From Brassica napus (taxonomy: Eukaryota; Streptophyta; Magnoliopsida; Brassicales; Brassicaceae): a stretch of 64,000 nt of DNA. Position 1 is the stretch's first letter. Each line of letters opens with the position of its first letter. The notes beneath the pieces were generated by a model. The model had not been told where the DNA came from. It saw only the letters and a program-made list of their open reading frames with translations, and did not search any database. This document shows, one piece after another, positions 30,701 to 44,245 of this stretch. Made by a program: the position numbers and the translations under genes. The stretch covers positions 58,134-122,133 of the forward strand of contig NW_026014883.1 in NCBI RefSeq assembly GCF_020379485.1, read 5' to 3'.

Positions 30701-32289
30701 CAGCTATAACTAGAAACAGGAGCAAGATCTTTGAGCAAATACAATTCTCCTTTAGTCACTCCCTTTCCAATCATCTTGCTGCTTTTAATATCCTGAAACT
30801 TCACATCATTAGGACTGAATATGACATTGCATTGCAAATCAGTAGCACATTTCTTAACAGATAACAAGTTTGAAGTAAATTCAGGCATATAAAAGGCTTT
30901 AGTCTCCTTACCAAACAGTTTAAGACTTCCTATTCCTCTAATAGGTATCTTATCTCCATTAGCTATCATCACATTACCATTCATTGGTACAATGTCTTTA
31001 ATTAAACTAGTGTCACTTATCATATGATGAGATGCACCAGAATCAACTACTAAAGGCTTAATGGTATGTGACCTAGCAATATGAGCAAGGATACTAGATG
31101 GTTTGAATACATGATCATTCCTAGCAAAACTAGCCGTTCTAGATTGGTTTAACATCTCAATCACACTTTCATGCATCCTATCAGTTCTAGTTAGATTCTC
31201 ATCATTCTCTATAGCCCTAGCACCAAAGGAATAAGCAAATGTGTTACCATGCTCTTTAAAGAGCTTGATGAGAGCATCCAGGTCGGATCTCCTTAGATAC
31301 TCTTGATCATAGTTCCCACGGTTGCTTGGGGCTCCAGTGTAGGCTACAAGAGACTTCCCATCACCTCCTTCACGCCCATCTATCTCCTTTCCTTTGCTTG
31401 GACCAGCTCCACTCGTTCCATCTGATACATTAGCCCTTGCCTCACGGTCCTTCATGAACTTTGCCGGTTTGAGATGTGGGTGAAGGATCCAGCATTGACT
31501 CTTCTTGTGGCCATGCTTCTTGCAGTGATCACAGTTCCCATTGAACCTCCTCTCCTCATACTTCCCATGCGCAGCAGCCTTATTTGCTTGTGTAGCTTCA
31601 TTCCCTTCCTCTTGAGTCGCTTGGCTTGCAAGGGAAAGGTCTCCTTTCTTGGCAAACAACCCAATGGAGCCTTGCTCCTTCTGAATCCGCGCACACACAT
31701 CCTCAAGGTCAGGTAGAGTGTCTTCTCTAAGCAGGTGCTGGATGAGACCATTATACGCCGGGTTGAGGGTGAGAAGTAGGCCAAAGACCTTGTCTTGCTC
31801 TCTTCTCTTGTTGAGCTCATCTGCATCTGTAGTGCTTGGCCTTAACATCTCCATCTCGGACCATAGTGATCTGAATCTCCCAAGGTGTTTAGTGAACTCC
31901 ATATCCTCTTGTACCAGGTTGTTAATCGCTTGCTTCACCTCAAACACCCTGCTCAAGTTTGATGTATTCCCATACACCTTCTTCAGTGTGTCCCACAGTT
32001 CCTTAGCAGACTCACAGTAGCTGTAGGCATCTAAGATTGCTGGCTCAAGGGATGCGTGAAGCACTGACATCACCAGCATGTCCTCTTGATACCACTTCTC
32101 AGCCGCGTTGCTTGCAGCCTCACCATCATCCTCTCCTTGAGTGATGAGTTTTGGAGCTTCTCCGGGGTTGATATGCTTCCACAACCCCTTGCTTCCCACC
32201 GTGGTTCTCACCATCCTTGACCATACCAAGTAGTTGTTTCCCTTGAAACACACGGCTACCTTCATGTTCATGTTCATCCCACTCTCCAT
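27705..32289 (-). pseudogene. gag-pol: Gag-Pol of J1 (one frameshift)
   Basis: ATG at 32289 (MESGMNMNMK). Gag has FKGNNYLVWSRMV and a UBN2 region, with zinc knuckle C253/C256/H261/C266. Protease DSGASHHM, complete integrase, acidic linker and reverse transcriptase with YVDD follow in one frame. A 13-bp insertion at 28465-28477, an imperfect local duplication absent from J2 and J3, shifts the frame between reverse transcriptase and RNase H. RNase H (YCDADW, CDNQAA, ADVFTKAA) continues in another frame to 27705. This is the best preserved of the three copies. Confidence 0.92.
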
Positions 32290-32521
32290 GTTGAATGATG
32301 AACTCTCTAAGCTTCAGGAACTCTATCTTGAGTTGAATGACTTGTAGAAACCCTCACAGCCTCGATCTTCAACCCACGCAGCTTCAGACAACACACCACA
32401 ACTAGTCTTGAACTTGAAATGTACCCGGAACCTCTCAAACACCCAAGAACACACAAGAGTTTCTTCAAAGCTTCAAACTTGTAACTTCAAAGAATCTCAC
32501 ACGACCTCAGGCTCTCACTAA

Positions 32522-32537
32522 CCTGGCTCTGATACCA
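32522..32537 (-). other. Primer binding site of J1
   Basis: TGGTATCAGAGCCAGG on the minus strand; the equivalents are 38078-38093 (J2) and 43633-43648 (J3). A leader of about 230 nt without ORF separates it from the gag ATG. Confidence 0.9.
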
Positions 32538-33137
32538 TGATAGTTTTAATGATGTTAAGAGTAATCTGAGTGTTTAGAGAAGATTAGAATGAGTTTAGAA
32601 AAGATTAAAGTCTGAAATAAGATTTGGAGTCTAGAGAGAGTTTTAGAAGACTAAGAGAGACTCATAACTTGCTTGATTGTATTAATGAGAGTGTTTACAA
32701 CTTTATAAGAGAAGAGACAAGGGTTTTCGTAGCTAAGAGGATAAGGTAAGCATGTGGAGTCAAAGGCCATTTCAAACTTGTCCAATGAGGTGAGCCGCGC
32801 GTGTGAGCCTTCATTAGCTGGCTCATACCTTTTGCTTTTCCGTGTCCAGCTGTGCCAGCCTGTCCAAGACTCTCCCTTATCCTTTCCAACGGTCTGATCC
32901 ATCCACAAATGCCAAGGTAACTTCTCCTCTTTACTTAAGTAACTCGGATAACTTATGGTGAGGTTTGGTTGAGCTTTGGTCGATCCTATCTTGTACGGCC
33001 TGTCCTGTCATGTACGGCCATGTACGGCCTTGTACGGACAGGCTGATCCCAAAGCTCCCAAACCTTCCTATCCTTCCTCTTCTTCATTCTACTCAACCCT
33101 CATCTCCATTCTTCACTTGACACTCTTCATCTCAACA
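32538..33137 (-). repeat. J array LTR 2 (shared by J1 and J2)
   Basis: 600 bp. It serves as 5' LTR of J1 and 3' LTR of J2; nothing lies between them. Nearly identical to LTR 1, with small indels in T and G runs. Confidence 0.92.
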
Positions 33138-33277
33138 CTCCCCCTCAAGCTTAGCTTTGTGAAAGACTAAGCTTGGACAGCCATGAGATCTTCCTCATTA
33201 AAAAGCTCACTAAGGAAAACCAATTGGGACAAAACCTTAATGAGGGAAAAAGAGTAAAGATCTCATGACTAAGGGGA

Positions 33278-36200
33278 TCAGCTGCTTCTCTTCCCAAGAT
33301 CAATGAGGCCCAATCTGATATGAATGGACTCCATTGTCTTTTGCCTTGCAGCCTTGGTGAATACATCAGCCAACTGATCTTCACTCCTAGTATAACATGG
33401 CAAGATGACTCCTAGGACAATCATCTGCCTCACCTTGTGGCAATCAACCTCAATGTGCTTTGTTCTCTCATGGAACACCGAGTTGGAGGCTATGTGAATG
33501 GCGGCCTGGTTGTCACAATGCATTGTCATTGGAGTGTCTTGTGCTATCTCCAAATGCTTCAAGATGCCCTTGATCCAAACTAGCTCGTTTGTAAGCTTCA
33601 GCATGGCTCTATATTCAGCTTCTGCACTAGAGCATGACACCACCTTCTGTTTCTTACTCTTCCAAGTCACCAAGTTGCCTCCAATGAATGTGCAATAGCC
33701 GGTTGTTGATCTTCTGTCAGCTCTATCACCTGCCCAATCAGCATCACAATAGCCCACCACTTCTGTGCTTCCATTGCACCCCATCCATACACCTTGATCC
33801 GGCGAGCCATTTAGATACATCAGCAACCTCTCCACCATACGCCAATGATGTTCCTTGGGAAGCTGCATGTGTTGACTCACCTGATTCACAGCAAAGCATA
33901 TATCAGGTCTTGTGATGGTTAGATAAATCAATTTTCCAACAAGTTTTCTATAGAGTTTAGGATCATGAAATGGCTTGCTGTCTTCAATCTCCCCTCTCTT
34001 GGTACTTTGTAGCCATCCTCCATTGGCATTCTTGCTGTCTTGCCTCCATAAGCACCTGCATCTTTCAAAAGATCAAGTGTATACTTCCTTTGGGACATGA
34101 ACAAACCTTCCTTGGATCTACAAATCTCAATTCCAAGAAAGTATTTCATTTCTCCCAAGTCTTTTATTTCAAACATAGACTTTAGAAACTCCTTGGTTGC
34201 TTTGATACCTTCTTTATCACTTCCTGTGATAATGATATCATCCACATACACAAGGAGAGCAACCATACCTGAGGGTGTAGTAAGGGTAAAGAGAGTATGG
34301 TCCAATTCTGACTTCCTAAAGCCTCGGCCATTCAGAGTTGTGCTCAGCTTGTTGTACCATGCTCTTGATGATTGCTTCAGCCCATAGATAGCCTTCTTTA
34401 ACCTCAGTACATTCCCTCTCTTCACTAGATGTTCAAGACCTGGTGGAGGATACATATAGACTTCATCCTCAAGTTCTCCTTGTAGAAATGCATTCTTCAC
34501 ATCCATTTGCCACAATCCCCATCCAAGGTTCACAGCCAAGCTTAAAACAATTCTAATTGTGTGTAGCTTGGCTACTGGTGCAAATGTCTCAATGTAATCC
34601 TCTCCATATGTCTGAGTAAACCATCTTGCTACTAGTCTAGTTTTCTTCCTCTCAATCGACCCATCAGCCTTGTACTTGATTGTAAAGATCCATCTACTAG
34701 ACACTGCCTTCTTCCCTTTTGGTAGTTCACTCTCATACCATGTATCATTCTTTATCATAGCTCCTGCCTCAGCTCCTACTGATTCCTTCCACTCCTTATC
34801 CTCCATTGCCTCTTCATAGCTTCTTGGAATGTGATTCTCATTCAAGTTTACCATAAATGCACAATGTGCTTCTGGATATTGACTGAAAGAACACACGGCC
34901 TGAGTAGGATGCTCCACAGCTTGGGCATTGTAGTACACTCTCGTGTTTACCCAACTGGAAGGGTCCTTTCTCAGCCTTGTACTTCTTCTTAACATTGGCC
35001 CTTCTTGTGCCATCTCTTGTTCTTCTTCTTGTGACAACATTTCGGATCTTTCTTCTCCTAGCTGACTTGCTTCAGCTCCCTCTTCCCTTAGCTGATCATT
35101 AGCTTCTTCTTGTTGATCATCTGATTCCACACCTTGATCATGAGAGCCAGAAATCTCTTCTCTACTTGTTTCTTCACGCTCAAGGTTTGGAGTTCTTGTT
35201 TCATTCCCCCCTTCATGCTCAAGGTTGGAAGTCTGATGATCCGGTGCTGGAGTTGTGCTTCTCCCCCCTGATGTCCTTGGTTCATGTTGATTCCAAGCCC
35301 TTCTAGGATCAACCTCAAGGTTTCAGCTCTATCAGATGTAAGATCCTTCAAATCTTCTTGAATCTGCTCTTCATAATATCCTTTTTCTTCAACAAACTTT
35401 ACTTCTCTAGATACTAACACTCTCCTTGTGTTAGGATCATAGCACTTGTATCCTTTCTGACTTGATGAGTATCCAATGAACATTGCCTTTGAACTCTTAG
35501 CTTCTAGCTTGTTTCTTATCTCTCCAGGCACCATCACAAAACACAAACATCCAAAGATCTTCATATGCTCGAGTGAAGGTTTGTACTGATTCAATACCTC
35601 AAATGGTGATTGTCCTTGAAGGATCAGAGTTGGTGTCCTGTTGATGAGATAACAAGCCGTAGCAACTGCATCACTCCAAAACTTCTTAGGCACATTGGAT
35701 TGAAACATCATGGACCTGGCTACTTCCATCAAGTGCCTGTTCTTCCTTTCAGCCACACCATTCTGTTGTGGTGTATAGGGACAGCTTGTCTGATGAAGTA
35801 TTCCATGTTGAGATAGATGTAGCTTGAATGCTTGTCCTGTGTACTCTCCTCCATTATCTGACCTAAAAATTTTTATCTTGGCATTGTAATGGTTAGTCAC
35901 ATAGGCTTGAAAGTTTTTAAATGCATCAAGTACCCTATCTTTGGTTGGAATTAAAGTTAACCAGGTGTATTTGGATTTTTCATCAATGAAAGTTACATAG
36001 TACTTATGATTGTCTCTAGAAAGGCAAGGTGCAGTCCAAACATCAGAATGAATAAGATCAAAACATTTTTCATAAACAGTAGTAGACTTGGTAAAGACAG
36101 TTCTACAATGCTTGCCTAAGATGCAAGCTTCACACTCATTATTCTCAAAGGAAACACCTGGCAACATCAGTTTAAAGCCTTATTATGAGGGTGTCCTAAT

Positions 36201-37846
36201 CTAGCATGCCACAATGCATTTTTACTTAAACTAGAACCAGAAACAGAAGTAAACGAGCAGCTATAACTAGAAACAGGAGCAAGATCTTTGAGCAAATACA
36301 ATTCTCCTTTAGTCACTCCCTTTCCAATCATCTTGCTGCTTTTAATATCCTGAAACTTCACATCATTAGGACTGAATATGACATTGCATTGCAAATCAGT
36401 AGCACATTTCTTAACAGATAACAAGTTTGAAGTAAATTCAGGCATATAAAAGGCTTTAGTCTCCTTACCAAACAGTTTAAGACTTCCTATTCCTCTAATA
36501 GGTATCTTATCTCCATTAGCTATCATCACATTACCATTCATTGGTACAATGTCTTTAATTAAACTAGTGTCACTTATCATATGATGAGATGCACCAGAAT
36601 CAACTACTAAAGGCTTAATGGTATGTGACCTAGCAATATGAGCAAGGATACTAGATGGTTTGAATACATGATCATTCCTAGCAAAACTAGCCGTTCTAGA
36701 TTGGTTTAACATCTCAATCACACTTTCATGCATCCTATCAGTTCTAGTTAGATTCTCATCATTCTCTATAGCCCTAGCACCAAAGGAATAAGCAAATGTG
36801 TTACCATGCTCTTTAAAGAGCTTGATGAGAGCATCCAGGTCGGATCTCCTTAGATACTCTTGATCATAGTTCCCACGGTTGCTTGGGGCTCCAGTGTAGG
36901 CTACAAGAGACTTCCCATCACCTCCTTCACGCCCATCTATCTCCTTTCCTTTGCTTGGACCAGCTCCACTCGTTCCATCTGATACATTAGCCCTTGCCTC
37001 ACGGTCCTTCATGAACTTTGCCGGTTTGAGATGTGGGTGAAGGATCCAGCATTGACTCTTCTTGTGGCCATGCTTCTTGCAGTGATCACAGTTCCCATTG
37101 AACCTCCTCTCCTCATACTTCCCATGCGCAGCAGCCTTATTTGCTTGTGTAGCTTCATTCCCTTCCTCTTGAGTCGCTTGGCTTGCAAGGGAAAGGTCTC
37201 CTTTCTTGGCAAACAACCCAATGGAGCCTTGCTCCTTCTGAATCCGCGCACACACATCCTCAAGGTCAGGTAGAGTGTCTTCTCTAAGCAGGTGCTGGAT
37301 GAGACCATTATACGCCGGATTGAGGGTGAGAAGTAGGCCAAAGACCTTGTCTTGCTCTCTTCTCTTGTAGAGCTCATCTGCATCTGTAGTGCTTGGCCTT
37401 AACATCTCCATCTCGGACCATAGTGATCTGAATCTCCCAAGGTGTTTAGTGAACTCCATATCCTCTTGTACCAGGTTGTTAATCGCTTGCTTCACCTCAA
37501 ACACCCTGCTCAAGTTTGATGTATTCCCATACACCTTCTTCAGTGTGTCCCACAGTTCCTTAGCAGGCTCACAGTAGCTGTAGGCATCTAAGATTGCTGG
37601 CTCAAGGGATGCGTGAAGCACTGACATCACCAGCATGTCCTCTTGATACCACTTCTCAGCCGCGTTGCTTGCAGCCTCACCATCATCCTCTCCTTGAGTG
37701 ATGAGTTTTGGAGCTTCTCCGGGGTTGATATGCTTCCACAACCCCTTGCTTCCCACCGTGGTTCTCACCATCCTTGACCATACCAAGTAGTTGTTTCCCT
37801 TGAAACACACGGCTACCTTCATGTTCATGTTCATCCCACTCTCCAT
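33278..37846 (-). pseudogene. gag-pol: Gag-Pol of J2 (three 1-bp deletions)
   Basis: ATG at 37846. Same domain order as J1. The frame is broken by single-base losses in homopolymers: in a T run near 36171, in a run of seven C (plus strand) reduced to six near 35263-35268, and in a C run near 33991. Two further substitutions change conserved positions: GFTQTYG reads WFTQTYG and KQSPRAWY reads KQSSRAWY. It lacks the 13-bp insertion of J1. The deletions could be real decay or residual sequencing error. Confidence 0.9.
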
Positions 37847-38093
37847 GTTGAATGATGAACTCTCTAAGCTTCAGGAACTCTATCTTGAGTTGAATGACTT
37901 GTAGAAACCCTCACAGCCTCGATCTTCAACCCACGCAGCTTCAGACAACACACCACAACTAGTCTTGAACTTGAAAGTACCCGGAACCTCTCAAACACCC
38001 AAGAACACACAAGAGTTTCTTCAAAGCTTCAAACTTGTAACTTCAAAGAATCTCACACGACCTCAGGCTCTCACTAACCTGGCTCTGATACCA

Positions 38094-38695
38094 TGATAGT
38101 TTTAATGATGTTAAGAGTAATCTGAGTGTTTAGAGAAGATTAGAATGAGTTTAGAAAAGATTAAAGTCTGAAATAAGATTTGGAGTCTGGAGAGAGTTTT
38201 TAGAAGGACTAAGAGAGACTCATAACTTGCTTGATTGTATTAATGAGAGTGTTTACAACTTTATAAGAGAAGAGACAAGGGTTTTCGTAGCTAAGAGGAT
38301 AAGGTAAGCATGTGGAGTCAAAGGCCATTTCAAACTTGTCCAATGAGGTGAGCCGCGCGTGTGAGCCTTCATTAGCTGGCTCATACCTTTTGCTTTTCCG
38401 TGTCCAGCTGTGCCAGCCTGTCCAAGACTCTCCCTTATCCTTTCCAACGGTCTGATCCATCCACAAATGCCAAGGTAACTTCTCCTCTTTACTTAAGTAA
38501 CTCGGATAACTTATGGTGAGGTTTGGTTGAGCTTTGGTCGATCCTATCTTGTACGGCCTGTCCTGTCATGTACGGCCATGTACGGCCTTGTACGGACAGG
38601 CTGATCCCAAAGCTCCCAAACCTTCCTATCCTTCCTCTTCTTCATTCTACTCAACCCTCATCTCCATTCTTCACTTGACACTCTTCATCTCAACA
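38094..38695 (-). repeat. J array LTR 3 (shared by J2 and J3)
   Basis: 602 bp, 5' LTR of J2 and 3' LTR of J3. Nearly identical to LTRs 1 and 2. Confidence 0.92.
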
Positions 38696-38834
38696 CTCCC
38701 CTCAAGCTTAGCTTTGTGAAAGACTAAGCTTGGACAGCCATGAGATCTTCCTCATTAAAAAGCTCACTAAGGAAAACCCATTGGGACAAAACCTTAATGA
38801 GGGAAAAAGAGTAAAGATCTCATGACTAAGGGGA

Positions 38835-41800
38835 TCAGCTGCTTCTCTTCCCAAGATCAATGAGGCCCAATCTGATATGAATGGACTCCATTGTCTTTTG
38901 CCTTGCAGCCTTGGTGAATACATCAGCCAACTGATCTTCACTCCTAGTATAACATGGCAAGATGACTCCTAGGACAATCATCTGCCTCACCTTGTGGCAA
39001 TCAACCTCAATGTGCTTTGTTCTCTCATGGAACACCGAGTTGGAGGCTATGTGAATGGCGGCCTGGTTGTCACAATGCATTGTCATTGGAGTGTCTTGTG
39101 CTATCTCCAAATGCTTCAAGATGCCCTTGATCAAACTAGCTCGTTTGTAAGCTTCAGCATGGCTCTATATTCAGCTTCTGCACTAGAGCATGACACCACC
39201 TTCTGTTTCTTACTCTTCCAAGTCACCAAGTTGCCTCCAATGAATGTGCAATAGCCGGTTGTTGATCTTCTGTCAGCTCTATCACCTGCCCAATCAGCAT
39301 CACAATAGCCCACCACTTCTGTGCTTCCATTGCACCCCATCCATACACCTTGATCCGGCGAGCCATTTAGATACATCAGCAACCTCTCCACCATACGCCA
39401 ATGATGTTCCTTGGGAAGCTGCATGTGTTGACTCACCTGATTCACAGCAAAGCATATATCAGGTCTTGTGATGGTTAGATAAATCAATTTTCCAACAAGT
39501 TTTCTATAGAGTTTAGGATCATGAAATGGCTTGCTGTCTTCAATCTCCCCCTCTCTTGGTACTTTGTAGCCATCCTCCATTGGCATTCTTGCTGTCTTGC
39601 CTCCATAAGCACCTGCATCTTTCAAAAGATCAAGTGTATACTTCCTTTGGGACATGAACAAACCTTCCTTGGATCTACAAATCTCAATTCCAAGAAAGTA
39701 TTTCATTTCTCCCAAGTCTTTTATTTCAAACATAGACTTTAGAAACTCCTTGGTTGCTTTGATACCTTCTTTATCACTTCCTGTGATAATGATATCATCC
39801 ACATACACAAGGAGAGCAACCATACCTGAGGGTGTAGTAAGGGTAAAGAGAGTATGGTCCAATTCTGACTTCCTAAAGCCTCGGCCATTCAGAGTTGTGC
39901 TCAGCTTGTTGTACCATGCTCTTGGTGATTGCTTCAGCCCATAGATAGCCTTCTTTAACCTCAGTACATTCCCTCTCTTCACTAGATGTTCAAGACCTGG
40001 TGGAGGATACATATAGACTTCATCCTCAAGTTCTCCTTGTAGAAATGCATTCTTCACATCCATTTGCCACAATCCCCATCCAAGGTTCACAGCCAAGCTT
40101 AAAACAATTCTAATTGTGTGTAGCTTGGCTACTGGTGCAAATGTCTCAATGTAATCCTCTCCATATGTCTGAGTAAACCCTCTTGCTACTAGTCTAGTTT
40201 CTTCCTCTCAATCGACCCATCAGCCTTGTACTTGATTGTAAAGATCCATCTACTAGACACTGCCTTCTTCCCTTTTGGTAGTTCACTCTCATACCATGTA
40301 TCATTCTTTATCATAGCTCCTGCCTCAGCTCCTACTGATTCCTTCCACTCCTTATCCTCCATTGCCTCTTCATAGCTTCTTGGAATGTGATTCTCATTCA
40401 AGTTTACCATAAATGCACAATGTGCTTCTGGATATTGACTGAAAGAACACACGGCCTGAGTAGGATGCTCCACAGCTTGGGCATTGTAGTACACTCTCGT
40501 GTTTACCCAACTGGAAGGGTCCTTTCTCAGCCTTGTACTTCTTCTTAACATTGGCCCTTCTTGTGCCATCTCTTGTTCTTCTTCTTGTGACAACATTTCG
40601 GATCTTTCTTCTCCTAGCTGACTTGCTTCAGCTCCCTCTTCCCTTAGCTGATCATTAGCTTCTTCTTGTTGATCATCTGATTCCACACCTTGATCATGAG
40701 AGCCAGAACTCTCTTCTCTACTTGTTTCTTCACGCTCAAGGTTTGGAGTTCTTGTTTCATTCCCCCCTTCATGCTCAAGGTTGGAAGTCTGATGATCCGG
40801 TGCTGGAGTTGTGCTTCTCCCCCCCTGATGTCCTTGATTCATGTTGATTCCAAGCCCTTCTAGGATCAACCTCAAGGTTTCAGCTCTATCAGATGTAAGA
40901 TCCTTCAAATCTTCTTGAATCTGCTCTTCATAATATCCTTTTTCTTCAACAAACTTTACTTCTCTAGATACTAACACTCTCCTTGTGTTAGGATCATAGC
41001 ACTTGTATCCTTTCTGACTTGATGAGTATCCAATGAACATTGCCTTTGAACTCTTAGCTTCTAGCTTGTTTCTTATCTCTCCAGGCACCATCACAAAACA
41101 CAAACATCCAAAGATCTTCATATGCTCGAGTGAAGGTTTGTACTGATTCAATACCTCAAATGGTGATTGTCCTTGAAGGATCAGAGTTGGTGTCCTGTTG
41201 ATGAGATAACAAGCCGTAGCAACTGCATCACTCCAAAACTTCTTAGGCACATTGGATTGAAACATCATGGACCTGGCTACTTCCATCAAGTGCCTGTTCT
41301 TCCTTTCAGCCACACCATTCTGTTGTGGTGTATAGGGACAGCTTGTCTGATGAAGTATTCCATGTTGAGATAGATGTAGCTTGAATGCTTGTCCTGTGTA
41401 CTCTCCTCCATTATCTGACCTAAAAATTTTATCTTGGCATTGTAATGGTTAGTCACATAGGCTTGAAAGTTTTTAAATGCATCAAGTACCCTATCTTTGG
41501 TTGGAATTAAAGTTAACCAGGTGTATTTGGATTTTTCATCAATGAAAGTTACATAGTACTTATGATTGTCTCTAGAAAGGCAAGGTGCAGTCCAAACATC
41601 AGAATGAATAAGATCAAAACATTTTTCATAAACAGTAGTAGACTTGGTAAAGACAGTTCTACAATGCTTGCCTAAGATGCAAGCTTCACACTCATTATTC
41701 TCAAAGGAAACACCTGGCAACATCAGTTTTAAAGCCTTATTATGAGGGTGTCCTAATCTAGCATGCCACAATGCATTTTTACTTAAACTAGAACCAGAAA

Positions 41801-43401
41801 CAGAAGTAAACGAGCAGCTATAACTAGAAACAGGAGCAAGATCTTTGAGTAAATACAATTCTCCTTTAGTCACTCCCTTTCCAATCATCTTGCTGCTTTT
41901 AATATCCTGAAACTTCACATCATTAGGACTGAATATGACATTGCATTGCAAATCAGTAGCACATTTCTTAACAGATAACAAGTTTGAAGTAAATTCAGGC
42001 ATATAAAAGGCTTTAGTCTCCTTACCAAACAGTTTAAGACTTCCTATTCCTCTAATAGGTATCTTATCTCCATTAGCTATCATCACATTACCATTCATTG
42101 GTACAATGTCTTTAATTAAACTAGTGTCACTTATCATATGATGAGATGCACCAGAATCAACTACTAAAGGCTTAATGGTATGTGAACTAGCAATATGAGC
42201 AAGGATACTAGATGGTTTGAATACATGATCATTCCTAGCAAAACTAGCCGTTCTAGATTGGTTTAACATCTCAATCACACTTTCATGCATCCTATCAGTT
42301 CTAGTTAGATTCTCATCATTCTCTATAGCCCTAGCACCAAAGGAATAAGCAAATGTGTTACCATGCTCTTTAAAGAGCTTGATGAGAGCATCCAGGTCGG
42401 ATCTCCTTAGATACTCTTGATCATAGTTCCCACGGTTGCTTGGGGCTCCAGTGTAGGCTACAAGAGACTTCCCATCACCTCCTTCACGCCCATCTATCTC
42501 CTTCCTTTGCTTGGACCAGCTCCACTCGTTCCATCTGATACATTAGCCCTTGCCTCACGGTCCTTCATGAACTTTGCCGGTTTGAGATGTGGGTGAAGGA
42601 TCCAGCATTGACTCTTCTTGTGGCCATGCTTCTTGCAGTGATCACAGTTCCCATTGAACCTCCTCTCCTCATACTTCCCATGCGCAGCAGCCTTATTTGC
42701 TTGTGTAGCTTCATTCCCTTCCTCTTGAGTCGCTTGGCTTGCAAGGGAAAGGTCTCCTTTCTTGGCAAACAACCCAATGGAGCCTTGCTCCTTCTGAATC
42801 CGCGCACACACATCCTCAAGGTCAGGTAGAGTGTCTTCTCTAAGCAGGTGCTGGATGAGACCATTATACGCCGGGTTGAGGGTGAGAAGTAGGCCAAAGA
42901 CCTTGTCTTGCTCTCTTCTCTTGTTGAGCTCATCTGCATCTGTAGTGCTTGGCCTTAACATCTCCATCTCGGACCATAGTGATCTGAATCTCCCAAGGTG
43001 TTTAGTGAACTCCATATCCTCTTGTACCAGGTTGTTAATCGCTTGCTTCACCTCAAACACCCTGCTCAAGTTTGATGTATTCCCATACACCTTCTTCAGT
43101 GTGTCCCACAGTTCCTTAGCAGACTCACAGTAGCTGTAGGCATCTAAGATTGCTGGCTCAAGGGATGCGTGAAGCACTGACATCACCAGCATGTCCTCTT
43201 GATACCACTTCTCAGCCGCGTTGCTTGCAGCCTCACCATCATCCTCTCCTTGAGTGATGAGTTTTGGAGCTTCTCCGGGGTGATATGCTTCCACAACCCC
43301 TTGCTTCCCACCGTGGTTCTCACCATCCTTGACCATACCAAGTAGTTGTTTCCCTTGAAACACACGGCTACCTTCATGTTCATGTTCATCCCACTCTCCA
43401 T
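38835..43401 (-). pseudogene. gag-pol: Gag-Pol of J3 (five 1-bp deletions)
   Basis: ATG at 43401. Single-base deletions relative to J1 near 43281, 42502, 41428, 40199 and 39132, most in runs of the same base, split the frame into pieces. All domains from Gag to RNase H are recognisable. The adjacent polypurine tract has also lost one G. The pattern of only 1-bp losses makes sequencing error as likely as true decay. Confidence 0.9.
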
Positions 43402-43648
43402 GTTGAATGATGAACTCTCTAAGCTTCAGGAACTCTATCTTGAGTTGAATGACTTGTAGAAACCCTCACAGCCTCGATCTTCAACCCACGCAGCTTCAGA
43501 CAACACACCACAACTAGTCTTGAACTTGAAAAGTACCCGGAACCTCTCAAACACCAAGAACACACAAGAGTTTCTTCAAAGCTTCAAACTTGTAACTTCA
43601 AAGAATCTCACACGACCTCAGGCTCTCACTAACCTGGCTCTGATACCA

Positions 43649-44245
43649 TGATAGTTTTAATGATGTTAAGAGTAATCTGAGTGTTTAGAGAAGATTAGAA
43701 TGAGTTTAGAAAAGATTAAAGTCTGAAATAAGATTTGGAGTCTAGAGAGAGTTTTAGAAAGACTAAGAGAGACTCATAACTTGCTTGATTGTATTAATGA
43801 GAGTGTTTACAACTTTATAAGAGAAGAGACAAGGTTTTCGTAGCTAAGAGGATAAGGTAAGCATGTGGAGTCAAAGGCCATTTCAAACTTGTCCAATGAG
43901 GTGAGCCGCGCGTGTGAGCCTTCATTAGCTGGCTCATACCTTTTGCTTTTCCGTGTCCAGCTGTGCCAGCCTGTCCAAGACTCTCCCTTATCCTTTCCAA
44001 CGGTCTGATCCATCCACAAATGCCAAGGTAACTTCTCCTCTTTACTTAAGTAACTCGGATAACTTATGGTGAGGTTTGGTTGAGCTTTGGTCGATCCTAT
44101 CTTGTACGGCCTGTCCTGTCATGTACGGCCATGTACGGCCTGTACGGACAGGCTGATCCCAAAGCTCCCAAACCTTCCTATCCTTCCTCTTCTTCATTCT
44201 ACTCAACCCTCATCTCCATTCTTCACTGACACTCTCATCTCAACA
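43649..44245 (-). repeat. J array LTR 4 (5' LTR of J3), abutting the satellite
   Basis: 597 bp. Its outer end TGTTGAGATGAGAG (minus strand) touches satellite sequence (acagcttttcg) at 44246, with no filler and no matching target duplication on the far side of the array. Confidence 0.92.

Larger units (their letters stand above)
26963..44245 (-). mobile_element. Tandem array of copia element J (4 LTRs, 3 bodies)
   Basis: LTRs at 26963-27564, 32538-33137, 38094-38695 and 43649-44245 enclose three bodies, all minus strand, period about 5.56 kb. Each body has its own primer site and polypurine tract and encodes the same Gag-Pol. Neighbouring bodies share a single LTR, which is what unequal recombination between LTRs yields; independent insertion would not. 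The left flank is ctccc (I gag) and the right flank is acagc (satellite), so there is no target duplication. Copies differ by a few substitutions and several indels. Confidence 0.9.
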
